Positions 38,087-46,297 of a stretch of 64,000 nt of DNA are shown here, one piece after another (the stretch's first letter is position 1; the number at the start of each line of letters is the position of its first letter). The position numbers were made by a program, and so were the translations under genes. The stretch is from Bacteroidota bacterium (lineage in GTDB: Bacteria; Bacteroidota; Bacteroidia; Sphingobacteriales; Sphingobacteriaceae): the NCBI GenBank assembly GCA_026224775.1, contig JAMFRP010000006.1:62001-126000 (forward strand), in the 5' to 3' direction. Below the pieces are notes generated by a model, which was not told the DNA's origin, did no database searches, and worked only from the letters and a program-made list of their open reading frames with translations.

Positions 38087-38102
38087 TGTGATGTAGGTCA
38101 CA
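38087..38102. promoter_or_regulatory. Crp-type operator 2 upstream of osmC
   Basis: TGTGA-TGTAGG-TCACA, a perfect TGTGA-N6-TCACA site. Its centre is 37.5 bases before the last base of the promoter motif TTACTTTG (38125-38132). The osmC ATG is at 38166. The position suits class II activation next to the polymerase, but this was not tested. Confidence 0.8.
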
Positions 38103-38165
38103 CAGTCACCTGAATTTTCCTGCCTTACTTTGTTGTATAATTTTTAATCAAAATAAAACAACAAC

Positions 38166-38585
38166 ATGAAACGTACAGCAAAAGCACATTGGAATGGTAA
38201 CCTTAAAGAAGGTAAAGGCGAAATATCTTCTCAAAGCACTATTCTTAACCAAACCCCCTATTCTTTTAAAACACGATTCGAATCAGGTATCGGTACCAAT
38301 CCCGAAGAATTGATAGCCGCAGCACACGCAGGCTGTTTTACAATGTCGGTAAGTGCAGTTCTTGAGCAGGCAGGCTTTTTAGCCAACGATCTGAATACCG
38401 AAGCCACTATTGAGGTTGATTTGGCTAACCTTAAGATCACTGGCATTCATTTGGATTTGACAGCATCATTGATCAATGGTGTATCCGCTGAAACTTTTAA
38501 AGAAATTGCAGAAGGCGCTAAAGCAAATTGTATTGTATCTAAAGTGCTAAATGCGCCTATTACTTTAACAGTTTCTTATCAGTAA
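38166..38585 (+). CDS. osmC: OsmC/Ohr family peroxiredoxin
   Basis: A 139-residue thiol peroxidase. PEELIAAAHAGCFTMSVSAV near residue 47 holds the peroxidatic Cys, and NCIVSKVLNAPITLTVSY at the C-terminus the resolving Cys. The family reduces organic hydroperoxides. Two Crp-type operators lie upstream, arranged exactly as before yceI at 44802. Confidence 0.92.
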   Translation: MKRTAKAHWNGNLKEGKGEISSQSTILNQTPYSFKTRFESGIGTNPEELIAAAHAGCFTMSVSAVLEQAGFLANDLNTEATIEVDLANLKITGIHLDLTASLINGVSAETFKEIAEGAKANCIVSKVLNAPITLTVSYQ

Positions 38586-38695
38586 TGATGGCGGCTTAAT
38601 ACCTCTTGGCCATTTTTATTTCGGATGACGTATGATGCATGAATAGTGATGAATGAGTGTTGTTTGGAATAACGGCATACTCATCAAGAAATAAA

Positions 38696-38726
38696 TACCA
38701 GGCAGTTCAATAACAACTGCCTGGTA
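38696..38726. terminator. Strong hairpin between osmC and the AraC gene
   Basis: Perfect 12-bp stem TACCAGGCAGTT / AACTGCCTGGTA with a 7-base loop. There is no T-run next to it, so it is a hairpin of uncertain role: terminator of osmC or a regulatory fold in the araC-type leader. Confidence 0.5.
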
Positions 38727-38784
38727 AAGAATGGCCGGGGCACGTATGTGTGAATAAAACGCTATAAAACATTAAGTCTTGAAT

Positions 38785-39690
38785 ATGAAAACAGAATCGG
38801 TCATGATACTTAGAAACCCTGCTGATGGAGAATTGGATTTCAGGGTAATACACTTTGAAGGTGATCAGCATTTTAACAAGGTGCAAAGAGTTCCCTATTT
38901 TTCTATTATCCTGGTATCAGAAGGAGATGGCGAATTAAAAGCAGACTTCACTGATTATCAGATTTCTAAAAAGGCACTATTATTCTTTTCACCTTTTCAG
39001 CCATTTATGATCAATGGCGCAACGCTAAAAGGGGTGATGATTAATTTCCATCCTGATTTCTTCTGTATTTTCAGGCACCGAATTGAGGTTGCGTGCGACG
39101 GTATACTTTTTAATCCCCCTAATAATCCACCTTTTTTTAATATATCTGAAAATGAAAGTTCTTCAATTTACAGTATTGTAGAACTTATAACGGCTGAAAT
39201 GTCAGGTGGTGGGCTCGCTCAACATGACCTTCTGATCGCATATCTTAAAATATTATTGATCACTGCTATTAGGATAAAATTTCTAAAATGCACAACTTCC
39301 ATGTCGCTGGATCAGGATACAAGCGATGTTGCTCTTTTGCGCCAACTCAACAGAATGATAGAGTTACATTTCAAGACCAAGCATAGTGGCGGTGAATATG
39401 CGGACCTATTGAATATTCCTGTAAAAACACTTGGCAGAATTGTCAAAAATCATTTCAAAAGAACGCTGACAGAGATAATTTCTGAAAGGATTATTATGGA
39501 GGCAAAAAGGGAGCTTAACTTAACTTCTAAAACTTTAAAAGAAATTGCTTATAATCTTGGTTTTAATGATGAATATCATTTCAGCCGGTACTTTAAAAAT
39601 AAGATAAAAGTTTCTCCTCAATCATTTAGGAATTCATTAAGGAATGCCCCTCATAGTTCAGTCGCATCAGGCACATTGTACACTACCTGA
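38785..39690 (+). CDS. AraC family transcriptional regulator
   Basis: A 301-residue regulator. The N-terminal half is a cupin-like sensor domain, and the C-terminal 100 residues hold the two HTH motifs: YADLLNIPVKTLGRIVKNHF and LKEIAYNLGFNDEYHFSRYF. An upstream in-frame TTG at 38779 is possible, but ATG at 38785 is preferred. Inducer and targets are unknown; the hydrolase at 39822 downstream is the nearest candidate. Confidence 0.88.
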   Translation: MKTESVMILRNPADGELDFRVIHFEGDQHFNKVQRVPYFSIILVSEGDGELKADFTDYQISKKALLFFSPFQPFMINGATLKGVMINFHPDFFCIFRHRIEVACDGILFNPPNNPPFFNISENESSSIYSIVELITAEMSGGGLAQHDLLIAYLKILLITAIRIKFLKCTTSMSLDQDTSDVALLRQLNRMIELHFKTKHSGGEYADLLNIPVKTLGRIVKNHFKRTLTEIISERIIMEAKRELNLTSKTLKEIAYNLGFNDEYHFSRYFKNKIKVSPQSFRNSLRNAPHSSVASGTLYTT

Positions 39691-39821
39691 ATAGCACGCT
39701 ATCCTCATCTGCGAAGGTAATCCCAGAGAAAATCATCCATCATTTTGGGAAGTTTAGCCATTATAACGGCCCCTTTTTAAGGATAATTTCGTCTATTATT
39801 AATTCATAGTAAAACAAAAAA

Positions 39822-40613
39822 ATGAAAATCGCATCTATTAAAAACAGCTCATTAAATAAGTATTTAATCGCAGCATTCGTTATCTTCAGCAGCTTGCTTA
39901 TACGGGTTAGTCCGGTAGCAGCGCAAACCCATCCGATAAAAAACATTGTGATTGTACATGGTGCCTTTCAGGATGGTTCGGGATGGAAAAGTGTTTACAA
40001 CATTCTTACAAAAAAGGGTTATCATGTAAGTATTGTTCAAAACCCGCTAACCTCATTGAACGATGATGTTGAAGCAACCAACCGAATACTTGCTCAGCAG
40101 GATGGACCGGTAGTACTGGTGGGCCATTCATGGGCCGGTGTAGTAATTACCCAGGCAGGTGTAGATCCTAAAGTTGCTTCTTTAGTTTATGTGGCCGCCT
40201 TTGAGCCGGATAAAGGTGAAACCGCAAATCAATGGTCAGTTACTCAACCAAAAGCACCTTCAATGCGCGTTACCGCAGATCCAAAGGGAGTTGTGTTTTT
40301 TGACAGGGAAACCTTCCATGAAGGTTATTGCGCCGATCTTCCTAAGGCTTTAGCAGATTTTATGAATGCATCCCAACTACCTATTGTAGGAGCATGTTTT
40401 GGTACCCCTGTTACTGAAGCAGCCTGGAAAGATAAGCCAAGCTTCGGCATAGTAGCTACCGAAGATCATGCTATTAATCCGATCATAGAGCGTAATATGT
40501 ACAAACGTGCGCATACCAAAATTACAGAGATCAAAGGCAGCCATGCGGTGTTTATTTCACAGCCTGAGGCAGTGGCCGCGGTAATCATCAAAGCATCTTA
40601 TGCAAAGCACTAA
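39822..40613 (+). CDS. Secreted alpha/beta hydrolase
   Basis: A 263-residue protein with a signal peptide (cleavage near VAAQT), oxyanion region IVHGAFQDGSGW and nucleophile elbow VLVGHSWAGVVITQAG near residue 102. GSHAVFISQPEAVA gives the C-terminal His. It resembles esterase-type hydrolases of the salicylate/RsbQ-like group. Substrate unknown. A 5' flank of 131 bases separates it from the AraC gene. Confidence 0.82.
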   Translation: MKIASIKNSSLNKYLIAAFVIFSSLLIRVSPVAAQTHPIKNIVIVHGAFQDGSGWKSVYNILTKKGYHVSIVQNPLTSLNDDVEATNRILAQQDGPVVLVGHSWAGVVITQAGVDPKVASLVYVAAFEPDKGETANQWSVTQPKAPSMRVTADPKGVVFFDRETFHEGYCADLPKALADFMNASQLPIVGACFGTPVTEAAWKDKPSFGIVATEDHAINPIIERNMYKRAHTKITEIKGSHAVFISQPEAVAAVIIKASYAKH

Positions 40614-40636
40614 AAATTAATACCCTAACTAAATCA

Positions 40637-40671
40637 GATGCCTGATATCCCTTTTATGGGAATCGGGCATC
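40637..40671. terminator. Hairpin after the secreted hydrolase gene
   Basis: GATGCCTGATATCCC pairs with GGGAATCGGGCATC (one bulge, one G-U pair) around a 6-base loop. It sits 24 bases after the stop of the hydrolase at 39822-40613. No T-run follows, so termination is inferred from position only. Confidence 0.5.
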
Positions 40672-40785
40672 GATTGTAGCGGATAGCTATTAGTCAGGTT
40701 TTTCTTCTATCAAACTACCTCATTATTTAATAATCTCAAATAGGCAATAACAAATACCTATTTGATTTTTAACAGACAACTTCTT

Positions 40786-41442
40786 ATGAAACGTTTCTTA
40801 TTATTTGGTATCGTAATATTACTATTTACCGGTGTTACAAATGCGCAAACAGCGGGTGGTGCTAATAATTTCAGCCCATTACCAAAACCTCAGGCGGGGG
40901 AAGCGGTGGCTACTTTTGGCGGTGGATGTTTTTGGAGTATGAGCGAGGCTATGCTTGAGCTAAAAGGCGTAAATAAGGTAATTTCTGGCTACGCTGGCGG
41001 AACAACTAAAAATCCAACTTATGACCAAGTAGCTTCAAAAACTACCGGGCATGCTGAATGTTCGCAAATTTATTATGATCCAAAAGTGATTAGTTTTGCT
41101 ACTATAGCCCGGGCATTCTTTTTTGCGCATGACCCTACAGAGCTTAACCGCCAGGGACCTGATGAAGGTACCGAATATCACTCAATTGCCTTTTACCGGA
41201 CCCCGGGAGAGAAAACTATTATATTGGGTTTGATAAAAGAGATCAACAGATCGAAGCATTATCCTAAAGCAATAGTTACCCAGGTTGTTCCATTTAATAT
41301 ATTTTATGTCGCGGAGAATTATCACCAGGGGTACTACCGTATCAATCCAAGTTCAACCTACATAATGCAAGTCTCAAAACCCAAAGTGCTGAAATTCAGA
41401 AAAGCTATGAATGCACAATTAAAACCGGAATTTCAGAAATAA
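40786..41442 (+). CDS. msrA: Exported peptide methionine-(S)-sulfoxide reductase
   Basis: About 218 residues. Signal peptide MKRFLLFGIVILLFTGVTNA, then GGGCFWSMSEAML with the catalytic Cys, GYAGGTTKNPTYDQV, HDPTELNRQGPDEGTEYHS and ENYHQGYY, all MsrA motifs. The start ATG at 40786 is preferred to an in-frame TTG at 40762. It repairs oxidised Met in exported proteins. Followed by an alpha/beta hydrolase and a cytochrome/molybdoenzyme pair at spacings of about 40 bases. Confidence 0.92.
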   Translation: MKRFLLFGIVILLFTGVTNAQTAGGANNFSPLPKPQAGEAVATFGGGCFWSMSEAMLELKGVNKVISGYAGGTTKNPTYDQVASKTTGHAECSQIYYDPKVISFATIARAFFFAHDPTELNRQGPDEGTEYHSIAFYRTPGEKTIILGLIKEINRSKHYPKAIVTQVVPFNIFYVAENYHQGYYRINPSSTYIMQVSKPKVLKFRKAMNAQLKPEFQK

Positions 41443-41480
41443 TCTAACAGCCCAATAGAGCTCATTTAAAATCACTAATA

Positions 41481-42440
41481 ATGAAAATAACAAATAGAAT
41501 ACTTAAAGTTACGGTGATGCTCATTGCATTTACGTTTTACTCTTATACCTCATTTTCAAAAAATATTATTCAAACCACGATAAATAAGGCTATAAAACCG
41601 GCATCGCCCCCAAAAGGCTTTTCCAATCAATACGCAATTGTAAATGGTGTCAAAATACATTATGTGATCGGCGGACATGGGACCCCACTTATGCTGGTAC
41701 ATGGATTTCCTCAAAATTGGTATATGTGGGATAGGTTACTTCCGGAACTGTCAAAGCATTTCACCATAATTGCTCCGGATTTGCGTGGTGTTGGAGAGTC
41801 TGGAAAATCACAAGGTGGTTATGACAAAAAGACTATGGCTATAGACCTGCATGAACTTGCAAAAAAGCTTGGTTATAAGAAAATTGATATAGCCGGACAT
41901 GATATCGGTATGATGGTTGCCTATGCTTATGCAGCGCAATTTCCGAACGAGGTTAATAAACTCGCTTTATTGGATGCACTAATACCCGGTGTGGAACCGG
42001 TTTGGAGCCAGGTTAAAGCCCAGGCATGGTGGTTCGGATTTTTTAGTCAGCCGCATTCCAGCGAAGTTGCAGAGGGAAGAATGAATTTAATTTTGGAAGA
42101 TTTTTTTCCGGCGGTAAGTTTCGTGCAGAACTCATTTACTTCTCAAGAAAAAGCGGAATTTACTCGGGCATATTCAGTAAAAGGTGCAGCAAGAGCTTCG
42201 TTTCTTTGTTTTGTATTTGAACAAGACATTAAAGATAATCAGGAGTTTCGTAAACACAAGTTGGCGATGCCTGTATTGGCAATGGGATCAGACCATTTTG
42301 CACCCTTTTTGGGAGCACATGTTCGTTTGGTTGCCTCCAATGTAAAAGAATGTGTAATTACAGGTTCGGGGCATTGGATTATCCAGGAACAAACTGGCCA
42401 GGTACAAAAGGGGCTGTTGGAGTTTTTCATGGAAAAGTAA
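41481..42440 (+). CDS. Exported epoxide hydrolase/dehalogenase-like alpha/beta hydrolase
   Basis: A 319-residue protein with an N-terminal signal segment. LVHGFPQNWYMWDRLLPEL near residue 75 is the oxyanion motif and IAGHDIGMMVAYAYA near residue 138 has Asp, not Ser, as nucleophile. This is typical of epoxide hydrolases and fluoroacetate/haloalkane dehalogenases. GSGHWIIQEQTGQV has the catalytic His. Substrate unknown. It is 38 bases after msrA and 40 before the cytochrome gene. Confidence 0.83.
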   Translation: MKITNRILKVTVMLIAFTFYSYTSFSKNIIQTTINKAIKPASPPKGFSNQYAIVNGVKIHYVIGGHGTPLMLVHGFPQNWYMWDRLLPELSKHFTIIAPDLRGVGESGKSQGGYDKKTMAIDLHELAKKLGYKKIDIAGHDIGMMVAYAYAAQFPNEVNKLALLDALIPGVEPVWSQVKAQAWWFGFFSQPHSSEVAEGRMNLILEDFFPAVSFVQNSFTSQEKAEFTRAYSVKGAARASFLCFVFEQDIKDNQEFRKHKLAMPVLAMGSDHFAPFLGAHVRLVASNVKECVITGSGHWIIQEQTGQVQKGLLEFFMEK

Positions 42441-42480
42441 GTTTCATTACAAGCTCAACGATGATAAACCAAGAACCCAA

Positions 42481-43188
42481 ATGAAAGCCATTAAAGAAAA
42501 GCATCCGCTGGTAATGAGATGGACACACTGGGTAAATTTCCCTGTCCTCGCCATCATGATCTGGAGCGGAATGTTGATTTATTGGGCAAATGACGAGTAT
42601 AGAATCACCATATTTGGGCATACCTATGTCCGCTTCTTTCCTGATTGGTATTATAAACTGTTGCATATCCCGGCAAGGTTGGCTGAGGGCATGGCGTTCC
42701 ATTTTCTGTTCATGTGGTTTTTCGCATTAAACGGGTTTTTCTATGTCCTCTATACGATGATCTCCGGCGAGTGGCGGCAATTAGTACCCAGCAGGCATTC
42801 ATTTAAAGAAGCATGGCTGGTATTGTTGCACGATCTGCATATCCGAAAAACGGCACCTCCTCAGGATAAATATAATGCAGCTCAACGCATCGCTTACACG
42901 GCCATCATTATCATGGGGTTTGGTTCGCTGGTTACCGGGTTTGCTATTTACAAGCCTGTTCAGTTTTATTATCTAACATGGTTGTGTGGCGGTTACCATT
43001 TGGCCCGAATATGGCATTTTGTATTGACCATTGGCTATGTTTTATTCTTTGTGATCCACATTGTGCAAGTGATTCTAGCAGGATGGAATAATTTCAGATC
43101 GGTGATCTCTGGATTTGAAGTGGTAAACGAAGAACCCAAACCCATCATTGAAAATATACCCACAAGTGATGAAAAATCTATTCAGTAA
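42481..43188 (+). CDS. Membrane cytochrome b subunit
   Basis: A 235-residue inner-membrane protein with four to five helices. Candidate haem ligands are His in RWTHWVNFP, MAFHFLFMW, RIWHFVLTI and VIHIVQV. It resembles the b-type cytochrome subunit of hydrogenase/thiosulfate reductase-like enzymes. Its reading frame overlaps the following molybdoenzyme gene by 20 bases, so the two probably form a complex that passes quinone electrons to the molybdenum site. Confidence 0.85.
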   Translation: MKAIKEKHPLVMRWTHWVNFPVLAIMIWSGMLIYWANDEYRITIFGHTYVRFFPDWYYKLLHIPARLAEGMAFHFLFMWFFALNGFFYVLYTMISGEWRQLVPSRHSFKEAWLVLLHDLHIRKTAPPQDKYNAAQRIAYTAIIIMGFGSLVTGFAIYKPVQFYYLTWLCGGYHLARIWHFVLTIGYVLFFVIHIVQVILAGWNNFRSVISGFEVVNEEPKPIIENIPTSDEKSIQ

Positions 43189-43966
43189 AAAAAACAAGTC
43201 CTCTAAAAAACCGATTACTGTTGAGCAAAATATCAATCGGAAGAATTTTATTTCGTTTACCATTTTTGGCGTTTATGCTGCCAGTGCTTATAGCGGCTGG
43301 AGGTGGTTGTATAAGTCGCAAATTGAAACGGCAGGCATAACTGCCGGGGCACATAAACCCCTGCGCCGGGCGCTTAACAAAACCGAGCTATTCTTCAGAA
43401 GGTTGACATTTAACGAAAATCACCTGGTAAAAACGTATCCGCGCTCGATGGCCGCAAAAAAAATAAGGCACAACAGCGACATTGGTTCAGGAGGGGTACT
43501 ACCACCCGAATTCTGGAAACTAAAGGTAAAAAAGATCTCAGGTGAAACTTTACAGATCACACTTGATGAACTGATGAAATTACCAAAAACGGCGATCACC
43601 TATGATTTTAAGTGCGTTGAAGGTTGGGATCAGATATCGCACTGGGAAGGGGTTAGTTTCCGTGATTTCATGGCCAACTTTAAATTGGAAGCCGAATCAA
43701 AGCTAGAATATGTAGGCATGGAAACGCCCGATAAGCGATATTATGTGGGCATTGATATGCCAAGCGCTATGCATCCTCAAACTTTATTGGCTTACCAGAT
43801 GAATGATGAACCACTGAATGGTAATCACGGACAACCGCTCCGCCTGATCATCCCGGTAAAGTATGGCATCAAAAACTTGAAACGAATCGGGACGATCACC
43901 TTTAGTAACAACCGTCCGTACGACTACTGGGCTGAGCAGGGATATGATTATTATTCAGGATTATAA
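43169..43966 (+). CDS. MsrP/YedY-like molybdopterin-dependent oxidoreductase
   Basis: About 265 residues from ATG 43169. An upstream in-frame TTG would extend it by 7 residues but is less likely. The N-terminus holds INRKNFISF before a hydrophobic segment, a variant of the Tat RRxF signal. YDFKCVEGWDQISHWEGVSF near residue 145 carries the molybdenum-binding Cys of the sulfite-oxidase fold. E. coli MsrP with membrane partner MsrQ repairs periplasmic Met sulfoxide. I infer a similar role because msrA is in the same operon. Confidence 0.83.
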   Translation: MKNLFSKKNKSSKKPITVEQNINRKNFISFTIFGVYAASAYSGWRWLYKSQIETAGITAGAHKPLRRALNKTELFFRRLTFNENHLVKTYPRSMAAKKIRHNSDIGSGGVLPPEFWKLKVKKISGETLQITLDELMKLPKTAITYDFKCVEGWDQISHWEGVSFRDFMANFKLEAESKLEYVGMETPDKRYYVGIDMPSAMHPQTLLAYQMNDEPLNGNHGQPLRLIIPVKYGIKNLKRIGTITFSNNRPYDYWAEQGYDYYSGL

Positions 43967-44118
43967 TTGCAACAGATCAATTATCTCTTATCTTATTACT
44001 AATCCACATTGCGTTATGCGATGTTAATATTACATATGATAGATTACAAGATATTTGCAAAAAATAGCTTACAAAAAAAATCATTTGCCTGATTTTGCCC
44101 TTAACTTAGTATAATACA

Positions 44119-44691
44119 ATGGAAGCCAAAGAAATCTTAAAAGTTCATGTAGCTAAATTAGCCTCGCTGTCAGATGATGAGTTTGATTATTTCTTTTCGT
44201 TTTTTAAAAACCAAAGTTTTAAAAAAGGGCAGGTGATAATCAGCGAGGGCGACATGGTCGATTGCGAATATTTCGTAATTTCGGGCTGCTTAAAATCTTT
44301 CTATATCAATGATGACCTGAAAATGTTCATCCTCCAATTTGCTATGCCTACGTGGTGGGCTTCCGATTATAATGCATTGTATAATCATACTAAGGCTTCC
44401 ATCAACGTGGATTGCATTACCGATACGGAAGTGCTTTGCCTTAGCAATGCTGACAGGGAAAAACTGTGTAACGAACTTCACAACGCGGAGCACTTTTTCC
44501 GGTGGCGAACTAATAAAGGCTATATCGCAGCGAACAAAAGACTGCTATCCTTTATGAACAATAATGTAAAATATCGATATGAAGAGCTTTTGAAACTATA
44601 TCCTGAGCTTTACAACATAGTTCCTAAAAATCTTATCGCAGCTTATTTAGGTGTTTCAAGAGAAACACTTAGCCGACTATACCAGGCTTAA
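44119..44691 (+). CDS. Crp/Fnr family transcriptional regulator
   Basis: A 190-residue regulator with a cNMP-binding-like sensor domain (KKGQVIISEGDMVDCEYFVI near residue 36) and a short C-terminal HTH. Its recognition helix has SRETLSR at residues 180-186, matching the Arg180-Glu181-Arg185 contact set with which E. coli CRP reads TGTGA. No Fnr-type N-terminal cysteine cluster is seen. The first operator of the yceI promoter starts 3 bases after its stop. Confidence 0.88.
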   Translation: MEAKEILKVHVAKLASLSDDEFDYFFSFFKNQSFKKGQVIISEGDMVDCEYFVISGCLKSFYINDDLKMFILQFAMPTWWASDYNALYNHTKASINVDCITDTEVLCLSNADREKLCNELHNAEHFFRWRTNKGYIAANKRLLSFMNNNVKYRYEELLKLYPELYNIVPKNLIAAYLGVSRETLSRLYQA

Positions 44692-44693
44692 AA

Positions 44694-44709
44694 TGTGACA
44701 TAGGTCACA
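44694..44709. promoter_or_regulatory. Crp-type operator 1 upstream of yceI
   Basis: TGTGA-CATAGG-TCACA, a perfect TGTGA-N6-TCACA palindrome, 3 bases after the Crp-like gene. Its centre is 37 bp upstream of the next box. Confidence 0.8.
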
Positions 44710-44730
44710 TAAATTATACCCTCATCCGAA

Positions 44731-44746
44731 TGTGATATAGGTCACA
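44731..44746. promoter_or_regulatory. Crp-type operator 2 upstream of yceI
   Basis: TGTGA-TATAGG-TCACA. Centre 37.5 bases before the last G of the TTTG at 44773-44776, the same distance as at osmC. yceI starts at 44802. Confidence 0.8.
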
Positions 44747-44801
44747 CAGCTACCCGGAATTTCCTGCCCAATTTTGTTTTGTAATTAAAACACAAAATAA
44801 A

Positions 44802-45320
44802 ATGGAAAATCAAAAATTTGAAATCGTGGGTACCCAAAGCAATATTTATTGGGTGGGCAAAAAGGTAACCGGTGCACACAATGGCACCATAGCAATTAAG
44901 GAAGGTGAACTCGTTTTAAATAACGGTAAACTTACCGGTGGTAAATTCTTCATCGATACTACTTCTATTAAAATACTGGACATAACCGACCCTGCAACTA
45001 ATGCACAGTTCGCCGGGCACCTGGCTTCTGATGACTTTTTCTCTATTGAAAAATATCCCGAAGCCGTTCTAAAGATCAATGCTATTTCAGGTAACCATAT
45101 CACAGCCGATCTAACCATTAAAGGCATTACCAATCCCATAGCTTTTGATGTAGATATTAATATTAATGGTGATATATTAACTGCAACCGGCAAACTGGTT
45201 ATAGATCGCACCAAATATGGCATGAAATTCCGTTCAGGTAATCTCTTTAAAGATTTGGGCGATACCTTGATCTACAATGATTTTGAATTGAATGTAAGTT
45301 TAACCGCTAAAGCATCATAA
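44802..45320 (+). CDS. YceI family lipid-binding-like protein
   Basis: A 172-residue YceI-like beta-barrel protein without a signal peptide, so cytoplasmic. SNIYWVGKKVTGAHNGTIAI near residue 13, LASDDFFSIEKYPEAVLKI near residue 73 and ITADLTIKGITNPIAFDVDI are family motifs. YceI proteins bind isoprenoid or lipid ligands. First gene of a six-gene operon (to 48736) behind two Crp-type operators. Confidence 0.88.
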   Translation: MENQKFEIVGTQSNIYWVGKKVTGAHNGTIAIKEGELVLNNGKLTGGKFFIDTTSIKILDITDPATNAQFAGHLASDDFFSIEKYPEAVLKINAISGNHITADLTIKGITNPIAFDVDININGDILTATGKLVIDRTKYGMKFRSGNLFKDLGDTLIYNDFELNVSLTAKAS

Positions 45321-45343
45321 GCTTTAGCATAAAAATTAAAGCC

Positions 45344-45565
45344 ATGCCATATGTGAAAATAGAAGTAACCCGCGAAGGCGTTACAAGAGAACAAAAGCAA
45401 GCCCTGATAAAAGGGGTAACTGATTTGTTGAGTGATGTATTAAACAAAGATCCTCAATTAACCTATGTCGTAATCCAGGAATATGATTTGGACGACTGGG
45501 GTCATAATGGAGAACAAGTATCTGTATTAAGAGAAAAAGGTATAACTGCTGAAAGAAATAAATGA
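45344..45565 (+). CDS. 4-oxalocrotonate tautomerase family protein
   Basis: A 73-residue protein beginning MPYVKIEV, so Pro becomes the N-terminal catalytic residue after Met removal. GVTREQKQALIKGVTDLLSD follows, typical of this short tautomerase. It lies 23 bases after yceI and overlaps the next SDR gene (ATGA). Substrate unknown. Confidence 0.88.
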   Translation: MPYVKIEVTREGVTREQKQALIKGVTDLLSDVLNKDPQLTYVVIQEYDLDDWGHNGEQVSVLREKGITAERNK

Positions 45566-46296
45566 AGAAGCAAACAATAATAGTTACTGGTGCCTCATCT
45601 GGCATCGGCAAAGAAATAGCCCGTCACTTTTTAGCAAATGGCGACAATGTAGTGATCAATTCTTCAACTGCAGAAAAGCTGGAACAGGTTTATTATGAAC
45701 TTGGCGCAGGTGAAAACCTGGCCATGGTGGCCGGTAGTGTGTACGATAAGAAAACCGGCGAAAAACTTTTGGCAACTGCCGTTGAAAAATTTGGCTCGGC
45801 AGACGTTTTAGTGAACAACGCCGGGATATTTGAAACCAAACCTTTTCTCGAAGTGGACGAAGCCTACCTTGACCGTTTTCTGAATACAAATCTGAAAGGT
45901 ACTTACTTTACCACCCAGGCCATTATTCCTCAAATGCTGAAGCAGCACGATGGCGTAGTGATCAATATCGGCACACCTCTTGTGAATCACGGTCTCGGCG
46001 GAGTACCCATTACCGCACAAATGGCATCAAAGGGTGCAATACATGCGCTTACTATACAGCTTGCAGCTGAGTTTGGTAAGGATAACATCAGGGTGAATAC
46101 GATTGCGCCCGGAACGATCCGCACCCCAATGCATGGTGATAACGCCGATCAAACAGCAGGGTTACATCTGCTGAACCGTGTTGGCGAAGTGAAAGACATC
46201 GCAGAAATGGTTTATACCGTTGCAAAGAGTAACTTTATTAACGGCGCCATTATTAATGTGGATGGTGGTTTGGGAGCCGGACATAACCTGAATTAA
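45562..46296 (+). CDS. SDR family protein with altered catalytic triad
   Basis: A 244-residue short-chain dehydrogenase/reductase fold. TGASSGIGKEIA binds NAD(P), and DVLVNNAGIF follows near residue 81. The usual Tyr-x-x-x-Lys is replaced by Gln153-Met-Ala-Ser-Lys157, and the usual catalytic Ser is Thr138. It may be inactive as a dehydrogenase or use another mechanism. Its start overlaps the tautomerase stop, so the two are coupled. Confidence 0.85.
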   Translation: MKKQTIIVTGASSGIGKEIARHFLANGDNVVINSSTAEKLEQVYYELGAGENLAMVAGSVYDKKTGEKLLATAVEKFGSADVLVNNAGIFETKPFLEVDEAYLDRFLNTNLKGTYFTTQAIIPQMLKQHDGVVINIGTPLVNHGLGGVPITAQMASKGAIHALTIQLAAEFGKDNIRVNTIAPGTIRTPMHGDNADQTAGLHLLNRVGEVKDIAEMVYTVAKSNFINGAIINVDGGLGAGHNLN

Positions 46297-46297
46297 C

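Noticed and set aside
38586..38784. Possible third Crp box between osmC and the AraC gene
   Set aside because: Only single TGTGA-like halves are present; no TGTGA-N6-TCACA pair was found.
40762..40785. TTG start extending MsrA
   Set aside because: ATG at 40786 begins a standard signal peptide, and the extension interrupts it.
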